DNA of 64,000 nucleotides from ZC4RG29 sp035304385 (GCA_035304385.1 DATGQD010000058.1:1-64000); one strand, 5' to 3'. Positions 27,219 to 35,977 are shown, counted from the first letter of the stretch. The notes: generated by a model not told the origin, from the letters alone. Program-made: numbers and translations.

Positions 27219-27380
27219 ATGGAAAAAAAAGATCAAGACCCCAGCATGGTCGTATTGTTCGTCAGGCACTGCCTGCTCTTTCGTTCCAAGGAAACGCTGT
27301 TCCGTTTCTTCGGAGTTTTCGTATGGGTTGATCTGTTCGTCCTCGTATACGCCCTTACACGGCTGGTTTCGTCATTTTGA
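27219..27380 (+). CDS. Possible small hydrophobic protein
   Basis: A 53-residue open frame from ATG to TGA that I cannot assign. The first nine residues are charged (MEKKDQDPS), the middle is basic, and the last 24 or so are a strong hydrophobic segment (FFGVFVWVDLFVLVYAL). This is the make-up of a small membrane protein. A second in-frame ATG lies four codons upstream at 27207. It is not near a recognisable promoter except a TACATTTA at 27137-27144. It may be chance; coding status is uncertain. Confidence 0.3.
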   Translation: MEKKDQDPSMVVLFVRHCLLFRSKETLFRFFGVFVWVDLFVLVYALTRLVSSF

Positions 27381-27581
27381 CGAAAAAATCGACGTGATTA
27401 CCCAATCTGTGGAATAAAGGGACAATACGCTTTCAGCCGGATTTTTATCCAATTAACTATTTAACTGCTAAATATGTCGATTCGGCGACCAATTATGCCA
27501 CTTGTCGACCGATACGGCTGTTTAAGCCCACCGGCGCATCCGTTTTGACGTAGGGTGCGAAACGTTTAACCGAAACCGATC
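27381..27581. other. Upstream region of the coiled-coil lipoprotein
   Basis: Two hundred bases with no ORF that I would support. The stretch contains partial inverted repeats around 27477-27510 (GTCGA/TCGAC arms) and no clear consensus promoter. It completes the 631-base gap that starts at 26951. Confidence 0.4.
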
Positions 27582-28331
27582 ATGGTAAAGAAATTCTTAT
27601 TTGGGCTTTCTCTGGCCGTTTTGGCCTGGGGATGCGATAGTGGCGAGAAAGAACGTCTCCGTTCGCAGGTAGACTCCCTGCGCACTGAGCTTCAGACGAG
27701 CCAGCAAATGGCGCAGTCGTTACAGGAAGTTGGTGCGTTGATTGACTCGATCGATGCCAGCCGTAACCTACTGCGGACCGATGTAGTCGAAGGCACGAAC
27801 TACGCAAACTATTCAGAGCGGCTGAAGAACATCAACGAACACATCCGTCAGACGGAAGGCCGTATTGCTGAGCTGGAAGAATCGCTGAAAAATTCCAAGG
27901 GTGCAGCATCCAACTACGCCGCCAGCATCAAGCGTCTTCGTGCAGACCTCGAGTCGAGGACACAGCAACTTGCCGCTCTCGAGGAAGAAGTGGAGAAGAT
28001 GCGTACAGAAAACGCGACTCTTGCCCGGACTGTCAACGAACGCGACTCTGTTCTCATAGTGAAGAACGACCTGATCCAAATAAAGGAACAGGACATCGCA
28101 GCGCTTGAAACCCGCGTCGAAGAAATCAACACCGCTTCGCGGATGAGCCAGGCCGATCTCTACTTCGCTCAGGCCCAGGCGCTGGAAACGGCAGCAGCAC
28201 GTACCAAGTTTGCTCCGCGCAAGAAGAAAGAAACACAACGTGAAGCGCTCGAGCTGTACAAGCTGTCGCTCTCACTGGGTAAGGAAGAAGCTCAGTCTCG
28301 CATCGACGAGCTCATGGAAGAACTTTCCTAA
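27582..28331 (+). CDS. Coiled-coil lipoprotein of unknown function
   Basis: A 249-residue lipoprotein: signal peptide with a lipobox Cys at 18 (AWGC). From about residue 22 to 185 it is nearly continuous heptad-patterned coiled coil, rich in Glu, Gln, Leu and Arg. A C-terminal helical-repeat-like tail (about 190-249) has the order of a tetratricopeptide hairpin. I do not recognise a family beyond Bacteroidetes cell-envelope coiled coils. It is a single gene closed by a strong terminator. Confidence 0.75.
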   Translation: MVKKFLFGLSLAVLAWGCDSGEKERLRSQVDSLRTELQTSQQMAQSLQEVGALIDSIDASRNLLRTDVVEGTNYANYSERLKNINEHIRQTEGRIAELEESLKNSKGAASNYAASIKRLRADLESRTQQLAALEEEVEKMRTENATLARTVNERDSVLIVKNDLIQIKEQDIAALETRVEEINTASRMSQADLYFAQAQALETAAARTKFAPRKKKETQREALELYKLSLSLGKEEAQSRIDELMEELS

Positions 28332-28365
28332 TATCCCAATAATATAAGTCTTACCTGTAGCAAAG

Positions 28366-28396
28366 CCAGGCCCCGTTCAAGGGGTCTGGTTTTTTT
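28366..28396 (+). terminator. Intrinsic terminator after the coiled-coil lipoprotein
   Basis: CCAGGCCCC pairs with GGGGTCTGG (one G-T wobble) around a 6-base loop and is followed by seven T. It ends the lipoprotein transcript before the WYL regulator. Confidence 0.85.
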
Positions 28397-28423
28397 GTGC
28401 CACCCTGAAAATATGTACCTTGA
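28394..28423 (+). promoter_or_regulatory. Candidate promoter of the WYL regulator unit
   Basis: TTTG at 28394-28397, 18 bases, then TACCTTGA at 28416-28423, one base off the TAnnTTTG form. The TTTG is the end of the terminator T-run. The spacing is one short of the usual 19. Confidence 0.35.
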
Positions 28424-28477
28424 AAAGGAACGGTAGGAGAAGCTCTTCTCACAGCACCACTCCTTTATAGATATACC

Positions 28478-29380
28478 ATGCTTCCGCAGGCCAAAATTCT
28501 TCGGGTTTTTCAGCTAATCGCGCTACTCAAAGGCGGTGGACGGACGGTCGGCCAGCTGGCCAGCCATCTGGAAACCACCGAACGCACAATCTACCGGTAC
28601 TTCAAGCTACTTGAAGAGATCGGGTTTATTATCGACCAGGACTTCAACGGCCGCTATTTTGTACACCGCGACGAAGGCGAAAACCCGGATGACCAATTTA
28701 CGCTTGAAGAGGTAAGCATCTTGCGCCAGCTTATTCAAAGCGGCGCCGTCGGCCATCCCCTACAGGAGGACCTCCTCCGTAAGCTCGCCTTTCACTCTGA
28801 GGCGCGCGACCTTCCCGAACAGTTTCTGAAACTCCGTGTAGCCAAACTTTTTCGAAGGATCAACGAGGCCATCGAAAACAAACGCCAGGTGGTGCTGAAG
28901 CACTACCATTCGGCCAACAGCCAGGAGATAACGGACCGGCTGGTAGAGCCTTTCCGCTTCGGCGAAGGCTTTCAGTCTGTTCAGGCGCTCGACACCAAAG
29001 ACAAACAATGCAAGTATTTCAAACTTGAACGCATTGGGGATGTGGTGGTGCTCGACAAGCCCTACAAGTTTGAAAAGCTCCACGAACGTACCAACACCGA
29101 CGTGTTCGGCATGAGTGGGCGCCGCGAAATCTGGGTTACGCTCAAACTCAGCCTGCGCGCCTACGTATTGATGCGCGAAGAATACCCGCTCACGATGCCC
29201 TATCTCGAAAAAGACGAGTCGACGGAAACGCGTACGTACATCTTCAATGGGCCCACGCTCAACTTCAAAGGCGTCGGTCGCTTCGTCATGGGGCTCGCCG
29301 ACGAAATTACCATCATCGGCCCACCGGAGTTCAAATCGTATATTAAGGAGAAACTCAAACAGCAAACACTGCTGAAGTAG
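28478..29380 (+). CDS. WYL-domain transcriptional regulator
   Basis: A 300-residue regulator with an N-terminal DeoR/HTH_11-type winged helix (about 5-60, with ERTIYRYFKLLEEIGF in the recognition region) and a WYL domain from about 130, followed by a C-terminal extension. WYL proteins bind ligands or nucleic acid through the central domain and regulate stress or DNA-damage responses. It is followed after 9 bases by trmN6, so probably co-transcribed. The target is unknown. Confidence 0.85.
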   Translation: MLPQAKILRVFQLIALLKGGGRTVGQLASHLETTERTIYRYFKLLEEIGFIIDQDFNGRYFVHRDEGENPDDQFTLEEVSILRQLIQSGAVGHPLQEDLLRKLAFHSEARDLPEQFLKLRVAKLFRRINEAIENKRQVVLKHYHSANSQEITDRLVEPFRFGEGFQSVQALDTKDKQCKYFKLERIGDVVVLDKPYKFEKLHERTNTDVFGMSGRREIWVTLKLSLRAYVLMREEYPLTMPYLEKDESTETRTYIFNGPTLNFKGVGRFVMGLADEITIIGPPEFKSYIKEKLKQQTLLK

Positions 29381-29389
29381 AGAAAGAGG

Positions 29390-30082
29390 ATGCAATTCAA
29401 ACGCTTCACCGTCAGGCATGATCGGGTAGCAATGAAGGTGGGAATGGACGGCGTCCTGCTGGGGGCGTGGACCTCGGTAGAACAGGTCGGCAGCATTCTC
29501 GACGTCGGCACCGGCTCGGGCGTTATCGCACTCATGCTCGCACAACGCACGCCCGCCTCCGTAAGCATCGATGCGGTGGAAATCTCCGACGACATTCACC
29601 AGGCCGCCGAAAACTTTAACGCTTCACCCTGGAAACAGCGGCTGCGTGCGTTGCACATGCCCGTGCAGGATCTGAATGTACAAGTGGCGTACGACCTGGT
29701 CGTGACCAATCCCCCCTATTATGCCAATGCGTTAAAACCGCCCGACCCGGCACGCCAAAGAGCCCGCCATGACCGCTCCCTCCGCCACGAGGAAATCGTA
29801 ACTATCGCCAACCGCCTCCTCACCTCGCAGGGAAGGCTGAGCCTTATCCTTCCCTCCGACGCAGCCCAAGCGTTCGAAACCACCGCGGCCCGACACGGTC
29901 TATATGCTTCCCGCGTTTGCGATTTGCACTCGACGCCTGCCAAACCGCCTATAAGGCGATTGATGGAGTTCAAGAGAACACCCGCACCTCCTCACCGGTC
30001 ATCCCTTTGCCTTGTCGACCCCAACGGCCACCCCTCCGGCGAATACCGCTCGCTTGTAGCCGATTTTTATCTTAATTTCTGA
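29390..30082 (+). CDS. tRNA1(Val) (adenine(37)-N6)-methyltransferase
   Basis: A 230-residue class I SAM methyltransferase. The SAM-binding loop LDVGTGSGVIALML is near 37-50 and the N6-adenine motif NPPY near 108-111. The best family match from layout is TrmN6/YfiC, which methylates A37 of tRNA-Val. A good ribosome-binding sequence (AGAAAGAGG) precedes the ATG. The gene is 9 bases after the WYL gene. Confidence 0.85.
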   Translation: MQFKRFTVRHDRVAMKVGMDGVLLGAWTSVEQVGSILDVGTGSGVIALMLAQRTPASVSIDAVEISDDIHQAAENFNASPWKQRLRALHMPVQDLNVQVAYDLVVTNPPYYANALKPPDPARQRARHDRSLRHEEIVTIANRLLTSQGRLSLILPSDAAQAFETTAARHGLYASRVCDLHSTPAKPPIRRLMEFKRTPAPPHRSSLCLVDPNGHPSGEYRSLVADFYLNF

Positions 30083-30097
30083 GGCATAAAAAAACTA

Positions 30098-30128
30098 CTT
30101 GTTTAAACACGTATAGTTTTTACATTAG
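30098..30128 (+). promoter_or_regulatory. Candidate promoter of yceI
   Basis: CTTG at 30098-30101, a 19-base spacer and TACATTAG at 30121-30128. Both elements are one base from consensus. Spacing fits the Bacteroidetes primary promoter and the position is 26 bases before the gene. Confidence 0.5.
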
Positions 30129-30154
30129 TGCCATAAATCACCAAACAACCTCAT

Positions 30155-30727
30155 ATGAAAAAAATGAACATCTTATTGATCGCCCTGCTCGCTTCGGGCA
30201 CGGCGTTCGCACAAACCTCCTGGACTATTGACAAGGCGCACTCCAGCATTGGCTTTAACGTCATTCACATGGCGGTAGCGGAGGTGGAAGGCGAGTTTAC
30301 AGACTTCGATGCCAAAGTCACCAGCACCAGCGACGACTTTCATAACGCCGATGTGGAGTTCACTGCAAAGGTTACCTCTATTAATACAAAGAACGAACGT
30401 CGTGATAACCACCTGAAGTCGGACGACTTCTTCAATGCCGAAAAATTTCCGGAAATTAAATTCAAAGGGAAGCTTGTAAAGGAAGGTAATGCCTATAAAC
30501 TGAAGGGCGACTTCACCATGCGTGATGTAACCAAACCGGTGGTCTTTGACGTTACCCACCGCGGCACAATAGATACCGGCCGTGGCGTAAAGGCCGGATT
30601 CAGGGTGAATGGAACCATCAACCGCAAAGACTACAACCTGAAGTGGGACAGCCGGCTGGCAGGTGGTGAACTTGTCGTCTCCGATGATGTCGACATCGTC
30701 TGCAAGATTGAAATGAACAAAGCCTGA
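30155..30727 (+). CDS. YceI family periplasmic protein
   Basis: A 190-residue secreted protein with a signal peptide cleaved near AFAQ (residue 19-20). YceI proteins fold into a lipocalin-like barrel that binds polyisoprenoids. The opening WTIDKAHSSIGFNV and the RDNHLKSDDFFNAEKFP block are the family signatures. It ends in a strong terminator that immediately precedes a MarR gene. Function in this organism is not known beyond lipid binding. Confidence 0.92.
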   Translation: MKKMNILLIALLASGTAFAQTSWTIDKAHSSIGFNVIHMAVAEVEGEFTDFDAKVTSTSDDFHNADVEFTAKVTSINTKNERRDNHLKSDDFFNAEKFPEIKFKGKLVKEGNAYKLKGDFTMRDVTKPVVFDVTHRGTIDTGRGVKAGFRVNGTINRKDYNLKWDSRLAGGELVVSDDVDIVCKIEMNKA

Positions 30728-30742
30728 GTAAGAATCACTAAC

Positions 30743-30779
30743 AAGCCCCTGGTGTATCCCGGGGGCTTTCTTTCTCTTC
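30743..30779 (+). terminator. Terminator or attenuator between yceI and marR
   Basis: AAGCCCCTGG pairs with CCGGGGGCTT (one T-G wobble) around a 6-base loop, followed by a pyrimidine-rich run TCTTTCTCTTC. The run ends exactly before the ATG of the MarR gene at 30780. Confidence 0.7.
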
Positions 30780-31250
30780 ATGAAGATCGAAGACGAAATC
30801 AAACAGAAGGCCTTCCACAGTGTCCAGCACAAGGCAGTGGTGAACCTCATCTATACGGCCAACTGGCTTCTGGGGGCACAACAGAAGTTCCTTTCGCTTT
30901 TCGGCATCACCACACAACAGTTCAATATCCTCAGGATCTTACGGGGACAGCATCCCAATGGCGCCTCTGCCACGACAATCAAATCGCGTATGCTCGACAG
31001 AAACTCCGATGTGTCACGACTGCTCGACAGACTTGTCAAGAAAGAACTGATCGTAAAGAGATCATGCCCGTCCGATAAACGCGCCACCGATGTCTTCATC
31101 ACCGAGCGTGGGCTGAGTGTTCTGGATGAAATCAGTAAGGAGCAAGACAAGATCTACAACGTCCTGTCGCTCTCCGATGCTGAAGCTGAACTCCTCAGCG
31201 ATCTTCTTGATAAAGCCCGCGGAGAAACACCCGGTCGCGGAGACGCCTAG
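30780..31250 (+). CDS. MarR family transcriptional regulator
   Basis: A 156-residue winged-helix regulator. The DNA-binding region is seen near residues 55-100 (a helix with ATTIKSRMLDRNSDVSRLLDRL followed by the wing with KRSCPSDKRATDVFIT). MarR repressors sense phenolic or oxidative ligands. The start codon directly follows the T-run of a hairpin, so expression likely depends on read-through from yceI. YceI and MarR neighbours are common in this phylum, and MarR may regulate yceI. Confidence 0.9.
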   Translation: MKIEDEIKQKAFHSVQHKAVVNLIYTANWLLGAQQKFLSLFGITTQQFNILRILRGQHPNGASATTIKSRMLDRNSDVSRLLDRLVKKELIVKRSCPSDKRATDVFITERGLSVLDEISKEQDKIYNVLSLSDAEAELLSDLLDKARGETPGRGDA

Positions 31251-31279
31251 ATCCAGATCACTGGTCTGAAAAAATCGCC

Positions 31280-33001
31280 CTACACCTTCGCCAATTCCTC
31301 CCGAACAAAGTCCATAAGCTCGCGAATGTAGGCCGGACTAAAATCAAAGCGAATGCCTGCTGCCGCATACACTTCAGGAATACTCTTCATGTATCCGAGC
31401 GCGAGCGCTCTCCGGTAACCCGCCAGGCCCTCCTCCCGGTTGCGCCGGAAGTTGCGCCACACTGCAATGGCGCCCAGTTGCGCCATGCCGTATTCGATAT
31501 AATAGAAAGGAACCTCGTAGAGGTGAAGTTGCTTTTGCCAGAAATAATCGCGTTCTGTTTCCAGTCCGCTCCAGTCGGTCACGCGATCTGAAAATCTTCC
31601 ATAGATCTCGTTCCATGCCACCCGTCGCTCGTCAAGCGTGTGTGTGGGGTTCTCGTATATCCAGTGCTGAAACTGATCGATCGTTGCTACCCAGGGCAGC
31701 GTCTCGATAATATCTTCCAGGTGTTCCCGTCGCGCCCGCTTCAACTCGGCGGGCTCGTCGAAGAATACATCCCAGTGATCCATCGACAACAACTCCATCG
31801 ACATCGACGCAAGCTCGGCCACCTCCGACGGTGTCGACTTGAAGTCGTTGAGCTCAAGATCGCGCGTGAGGAAGTTGTGTATCGCATGACCGCCTTCGTG
31901 CATGATGGTGACCATGTCGCGAAGTGTCGACGTCGCATTCATAAAGATGAAAGGTACGCCGATCTCAGCCAGCGGGTAGTTGTATCCCCCCGGTGCTTTT
32001 CCCTTTCTTGATTCGAGATCGAGATGCCCCATTTGACGCATGATTGCGAGACAATCGCCGAGGTAGGGATCGAGGCGTCGGAACACTTCGATGGTTTTCT
32101 CGGTAAGCTCTTCGCTGCTGCCGAATGGTTTCAGGGGTGGTCGAAGTTCGGGGTCGACAGCCTTGTCCCACGGGCGAAGCGAATCAACTTTCAGCGTATC
32201 TTTTCGGGCCTGCGCGAAATCGTTCAGGATGGGAAGCGTTTCCGATTCGATCGCCCGATGAAATTCGAAGCAGTCTTGTACGGTATAATCGAAACGACCC
32301 AGCGCCTTGAACATGTAGTCGCGGAAATTTGCGAATCCGGCGTTGTCCGCAACCTTGTGCCGCAATTCCACGAGTCGCGTAAAGGATTCGTTCAGCGCGT
32401 CCTTATCGGCCAGACGCCGCGATGAGATCTTGCGAAAAACATTTTCCCGTACAGCCCGGTCCGTCGACATCAGGAGCACCGCCGCTTGTTGGAGCGTCAA
32501 CTCTTTGCCGTCGATCTCCACGGTCATGGCGCCTGAGATCTGTCCGTATTTTTGAGTTTCGGTATTGATGGCGGTAAATAGCGGTACGTTTTCCTCCCGG
32601 AAGATTTCAATGTCTTTCCTGAGATTTCGTATCATGATATCATAGCCCGGCAGTTGAGCCACATCGGAAAGAAACGGCGAGTCAGCAGCCTTGCGGTTCA
32701 GGCGATCGGAAACCGGTGCGATCTTCGGCTGAATATTTTCGATAAAATCCTGGTAATGGTTCCTGTATTCCTGGTTTTCCGTGTAGCACGTCATACGGAT
32801 GTATCGCCAGGCCAGGTCTTCTGAGATCACCGACTCCAATTCACTTCTGTCGCGAAACCATTTTTTCAACTCCTCTGCGGAGGACAGCTCGCGTTCCAAC
32901 AGGGCGTCAAAGTAGGGTTTGACGTCGTCCCAGGTCGTTACGGTGAAGTCTTCCGGAAGAAATTTGCGTTCAGGCCGCGTGATTTTCTCTACTGTTTCCA
33001 T
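31280..33001 (-). CDS. M3 family oligoendopeptidase (PepF-like)
   Basis: A 573-residue cytoplasmic zinc metallopeptidase. The zinc motif HEGGH (within MHEGGHAIH) is near residue 380, with the third ligand Glu in the following helix (PSEVAELASM). Length and layout match oligoendopeptidase F-type M3 enzymes that cut short peptides. A TATTTTTG element lies 32 bases before the ATG. It is convergent with marR and 138 bases from the TerB-like gene. Confidence 0.92.
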   Translation of the reverse strand: METVEKITRPERKFLPEDFTVTTWDDVKPYFDALLERELSSAEELKKWFRDRSELESVISEDLAWRYIRMTCYTENQEYRNHYQDFIENIQPKIAPVSDRLNRKAADSPFLSDVAQLPGYDIMIRNLRKDIEIFREENVPLFTAINTETQKYGQISGAMTVEIDGKELTLQQAAVLLMSTDRAVRENVFRKISSRRLADKDALNESFTRLVELRHKVADNAGFANFRDYMFKALGRFDYTVQDCFEFHRAIESETLPILNDFAQARKDTLKVDSLRPWDKAVDPELRPPLKPFGSSEELTEKTIEVFRRLDPYLGDCLAIMRQMGHLDLESRKGKAPGGYNYPLAEIGVPFIFMNATSTLRDMVTIMHEGGHAIHNFLTRDLELNDFKSTPSEVAELASMSMELLSMDHWDVFFDEPAELKRARREHLEDIIETLPWVATIDQFQHWIYENPTHTLDERRVAWNEIYGRFSDRVTDWSGLETERDYFWQKQLHLYEVPFYYIEYGMAQLGAIAVWRNFRRNREEGLAGYRRALALGYMKSIPEVYAAAGIRFDFSPAYIRELMDFVREELAKV

Positions 33002-33032
33002 TGCGCTGCGGTTTTGGTTTCAAATCGCAGCC

Positions 33033-33040
33033 CAAAAATA
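33033..33040 (-). promoter_or_regulatory. Candidate -7 element for the M3 peptidase
   Basis: The minus strand reads TATTTTTG, a perfect TAnnTTTG, 32 bases before the ATG at 33001. No TTTG is found 19-21 bases further upstream. Confidence 0.4.
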
Positions 33041-33139
33041 ACCCGAAAGGCCCACGTTTGTGTAAAAAAGAGCAATTATTGGCACCCGCTCATCAACCCA
33101 GGCGGCGGTAATCCGAAGGAAGGGCGTTCAGAAACAGTG

Positions 33140-33613
33140 CTAGCGCAACTTTGCCGCACCCTCCACGAAGGATTGCTTCACGTGATCGACAAAGTCGTTC
33201 CATTCCGCGGGGGAAGGTGGACCGTATCGGAAGAGATCGATCAGGTGATCGGCGAGCTGTGGTCTGAAGTTGAACGCCCGGATAGCCATGTCGAGCATCA
33301 GTTTCTCACGCGCATTTACGGAGCCGTCGAGGTAGGCAAGCACCATGAGGTCGTGCAACAACCCCATACGGTTGCCAAGTCCGTCAGGAACAAACAGTGC
33401 GGTGTCATCATTAGCCACGTTCAGCAAGGCGTCTACACGCGAGGTGTCTACGGCGCGTGATGTCGCTATCTTTCGGATAACGCGACGCGCTTTGTCGTTT
33501 ACCGGGCCATCTACTGCGGCCATCCGGACCAACGTTCGCATATGACCTAATTCATGATCAGGCAATGGTTTCATACCGTTGCAAAAAGTATTCTTATCGA
33601 GCAATTGATTCAC
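33140..33613 (-). CDS. TerB-like protein with two helical repeats
   Basis: A 157-residue, all-helical protein without membrane segment. Two stretches, about residues 28-55 and 89-116, share the order L..MA..DG.VN.K/E..., which is the core of TerB-type (tellurite resistance) helical domains. TerB proteins are thought to link metal or stress sensing to the membrane, but the role here is open. The start is GTG; an ATG 13 codons in (33574) is the alternative. No neighbour suggests a pathway. Confidence 0.6.
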   Translation of the reverse strand: MNQLLDKNTFCNGMKPLPDHELGHMRTLVRMAAVDGPVNDKARRVIRKIATSRAVDTSRVDALLNVANDDTALFVPDGLGNRMGLLHDLMVLAYLDGSVNAREKLMLDMAIRAFNFRPQLADHLIDLFRYGPPSPAEWNDFVDHVKQSFVEGAAKLR

Positions 33614-33733
33614 TTTCCTTGCACCATCAAAATTCCTTCCAGTGGGCCATCGGGTTCATTATAAGGCGACGAAGTAACAGAAAACTGCGATTTCCGGCGA
33701 AACAGGCCATTTTTGCCCCGTCGATCGTCAGGC

Positions 33734-33751
33734 CCCATTTTTCAAAATGGG
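33734..33751. promoter_or_regulatory. Perfect palindrome upstream of the SMP-30 gene
   Basis: CCCATTTT and AAAATGGG form a perfect 8-base inverted repeat with a 2-base spacer, 68 bases before the ATG at 33819. It has the size of an operator site. There is no T-run, so it is not a terminator. Confidence 0.4.
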
Positions 33752-33818
33752 ACGTTGTGTCCAATTTTTCGTATCGACGGCTATCATCGTATTTTGTTAT
33801 CTTAATCGCCCCTAAACC

Positions 33819-34862
33819 ATGATTTGGATGAAGCTACCCCGGAAACTATCTATTGCCTCTGTCTGTGCCCTGGTGGTGTTTTTCGGCTGCAAACGAGGAC
33901 AAGAATCGACAACGGACCAGCCCACTGCATCTTTTGGTATCATTGAGCGACTTGATCCCTCGCTGAACGAGGTCATTTCCGAAACCGCGGAGATCGAAGT
34001 CATCGCGGAAGGTCATGCCTGGACCGAGGGTCCGTTGTGGGTGCCTGACCATAACATGTTATTGTTTTCCGACATACCGCCCAACAAGGTGTTTAAATGG
34101 ACCGAAACCGGGGGTGTAGAAGAATACCTATTTCCCGCGGGCTATACAGGGGAAGAGCCCTCGGGGCGTGCAGAGCCAGGTTCCAACGGGCTGCTCCTTC
34201 GTGCCGATGGTAAGTTGGTTCTTTGTCAGCATGGCGACCGTTGCATTGCCTTGATGGATGCCCCGCTCGACCAACCCGCTCCGAAGTTTATCCCCTTGGT
34301 GTCATTGTATGAGGGCAAAAAGTTGAACAGTCCCAACGACGCCGTATTCGACCGCGCCGGCAATCTCTGGTTTACCGATCCGCCGTACGGACTTCCCAGG
34401 AATGTAGATGACCCAACCAAAGAGTTACCCTTTCAGGGCGTGTTCCGTGCCACACCCGCGGGTGAGGTGCGACTGTTAACAGATTCCATTACGCGTCCGA
34501 ACGGGATCGCCCTGGCACCGGATGAGCAAACGCTGGTGATTGCCAATTCAGATCCACAAAAGGCGGTGTGGTATGCCTACAATGTCAGCCCCGAAGGCAC
34601 GCTTTCCGGTGGAAGGATCATTTATGATGCAACTGAAGAAGGAAAGACCACGCCTGGTCTGCCGGATGGTCTCAAGTTCGACAGCAGGGGTAACTTGTTC
34701 GCCACCGGCCCGGGCGGCGTGTGGATCTTCAACGAGGATGCAAAAGTCATCGGAAAAATAAGACTGGAACATCCCACTTCCAACTGCGCGCTCACCCCCG
34801 ACGACAAGGTGTTGTTCATCACGAACAACGACCGTGTGCTCCGCGTGCGCTTACGCGAGTAA
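33819..34862 (+). CDS. SMP-30/gluconolactonase-family lipoprotein
   Basis: A 347-residue predicted lipoprotein with a six-bladed propeller of the SMP-30/gluconolactonase/LRE type, which hydrolyses sugar lactones using a bound divalent metal. The lipobox Cys lies at 24 from the first ATG (VVFFGC); the second ATG at 33828 gives a tidier signal. Family blocks seen are WTEGPLWVP near 67, SNGLLLRADG near 122 and NSPNDAVFDRAGNLWFTDPPYG near 170. The protein probably acts in the periplasm or outer membrane. Confidence 0.88.
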   Translation: MIWMKLPRKLSIASVCALVVFFGCKRGQESTTDQPTASFGIIERLDPSLNEVISETAEIEVIAEGHAWTEGPLWVPDHNMLLFSDIPPNKVFKWTETGGVEEYLFPAGYTGEEPSGRAEPGSNGLLLRADGKLVLCQHGDRCIALMDAPLDQPAPKFIPLVSLYEGKKLNSPNDAVFDRAGNLWFTDPPYGLPRNVDDPTKELPFQGVFRATPAGEVRLLTDSITRPNGIALAPDEQTLVIANSDPQKAVWYAYNVSPEGTLSGGRIIYDATEEGKTTPGLPDGLKFDSRGNLFATGPGGVWIFNEDAKVIGKIRLEHPTSNCALTPDDKVLFITNNDRVLRVRLRE

Positions 34863-34954
34863 GCGGCACCGTTGAAACATCGCCGCATCAGGGGAATGGC
34901 TTCCTTTTTGCGGCCGAATGGTAGTGCCGATAATAACGGCACCCCGACCAACGC

Positions 34955-35977
34955 ATGTCAGACTTGAATCCGGCGGAAAAAAATATCCAGGTACAGAAGT
35001 GGGTCGCGGCCTTGTCCGTCTTCCTCTTACTCATCAAACTGTACGCCTGGTATCAAACCGGGTCGGTCGCCATCCTCGGCGATGCACTTGAAACCATCAT
35101 AAATGTTGTGGCAGGATTTATGGGACTTTACTCCCTCGTACTCGCTGCCAAACCCAGGGACGAAGACCATCCCTACGGCCACGGAAAGATTGAATACATT
35201 TCGGCGGGAATTGAAGGAACCCTGATATTCATTTCCGGGATCTGGATTATTTATCAATCGATCCGGTCACTGCTCACATATTCTGAAGTGACCATGCTGG
35301 CCACAGGGATCATACTCATCTCTTTGAGTGCCGTACTCAACCTCATCGCGGGTACCGCCTGCCTTAGGATCGGCAAGAAGAACAGCTCACTGGCCCTTGT
35401 TGCGAGCGGCAAACACCTCCGCACCGACGCCGTTACCACGGGGGGCATATTGATCGGTCTTATCGTGCTGTACGTAACCAAAATCATGTGGATCGACGGC
35501 GCCATCGCCATTCTCTTTAGCTTGTGGCTTCTGTACACCGGCGTGGGCATTATCCGAAGTTCGGTGGCGGGCATTATGGACGAACGCGACCTTTCACTCC
35601 TTCAGGAGGTGGTGAGAATTGCCAACGCCAACCGGCGGGCTTCGTGGATCGACTTACACAATGTGCGTTTCATCAAGTATGGGCGCGTACTGCATTTGGA
35701 TGGCCACCTCACCGTGCCGTGGTACCTTAACACGCGTGAAGCCCACGAGGAAGTAGAAGCCTTCCACCGACTCATGCGGGCGCACTTCGACGTTCCGCTG
35801 GAGTTTTTCATTCATGTCGACCCCTGCATGGAGTATTCGTGCCCGATCTGCAGCAAGTCAGACTGCCCCGTGCGCCGCCGGCCGTTCGAAAGACGGGTAA
35901 CCTGGACGTTGGAGAATATCACAACGGATAGCAAGCACGGAGCGGATGCTAAAGGCCCGCCTGCCCCCATAGCGTAA
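34955..35977 (+). CDS. Cation diffusion facilitator metal transporter
   Basis: A 340-residue inner-membrane exporter of Zn2+, Fe2+ or other divalent cations. Six helices are predicted. The metal-site stretches are GDALETIIN (helix 2), HPYGHGKIEY (loop) and HLRTDAVTTGG (helix 5). The C-terminus carries the usual cytoplasmic domain, then a tail with four Cys (about 290-302, in CMEYSC and CSKSDC) that could hold metal. A short hairpin with GTGCCG/CGGCAC arms lies 12 bases upstream. Confidence 0.9.
   Translation: MSDLNPAEKNIQVQKWVAALSVFLLLIKLYAWYQTGSVAILGDALETIINVVAGFMGLYSLVLAAKPRDEDHPYGHGKIEYISAGIEGTLIFISGIWIIYQSIRSLLTYSEVTMLATGIILISLSAVLNLIAGTACLRIGKKNSSLALVASGKHLRTDAVTTGGILIGLIVLYVTKIMWIDGAIAILFSLWLLYTGVGIIRSSVAGIMDERDLSLLQEVVRIANANRRASWIDLHNVRFIKYGRVLHLDGHLTVPWYLNTREAHEEVEAFHRLMRAHFDVPLEFFIHVDPCMEYSCPICSKSDCPVRRRPFERRVTWTLENITTDSKHGADAKGPPAPIA

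Noticed and set aside
27149..27331. 60-codon plus-strand frame from TTG
   Set aside because: The start is TTG, composition is Pro/Arg/Gly-rich without pattern, and it overlaps a better small frame.
34924..34942. Hairpin GTGCCG/CGGCAC before the metal transporter
   Set aside because: Short stem with no T-run; listed only as a neighbour feature, no function can be supported.
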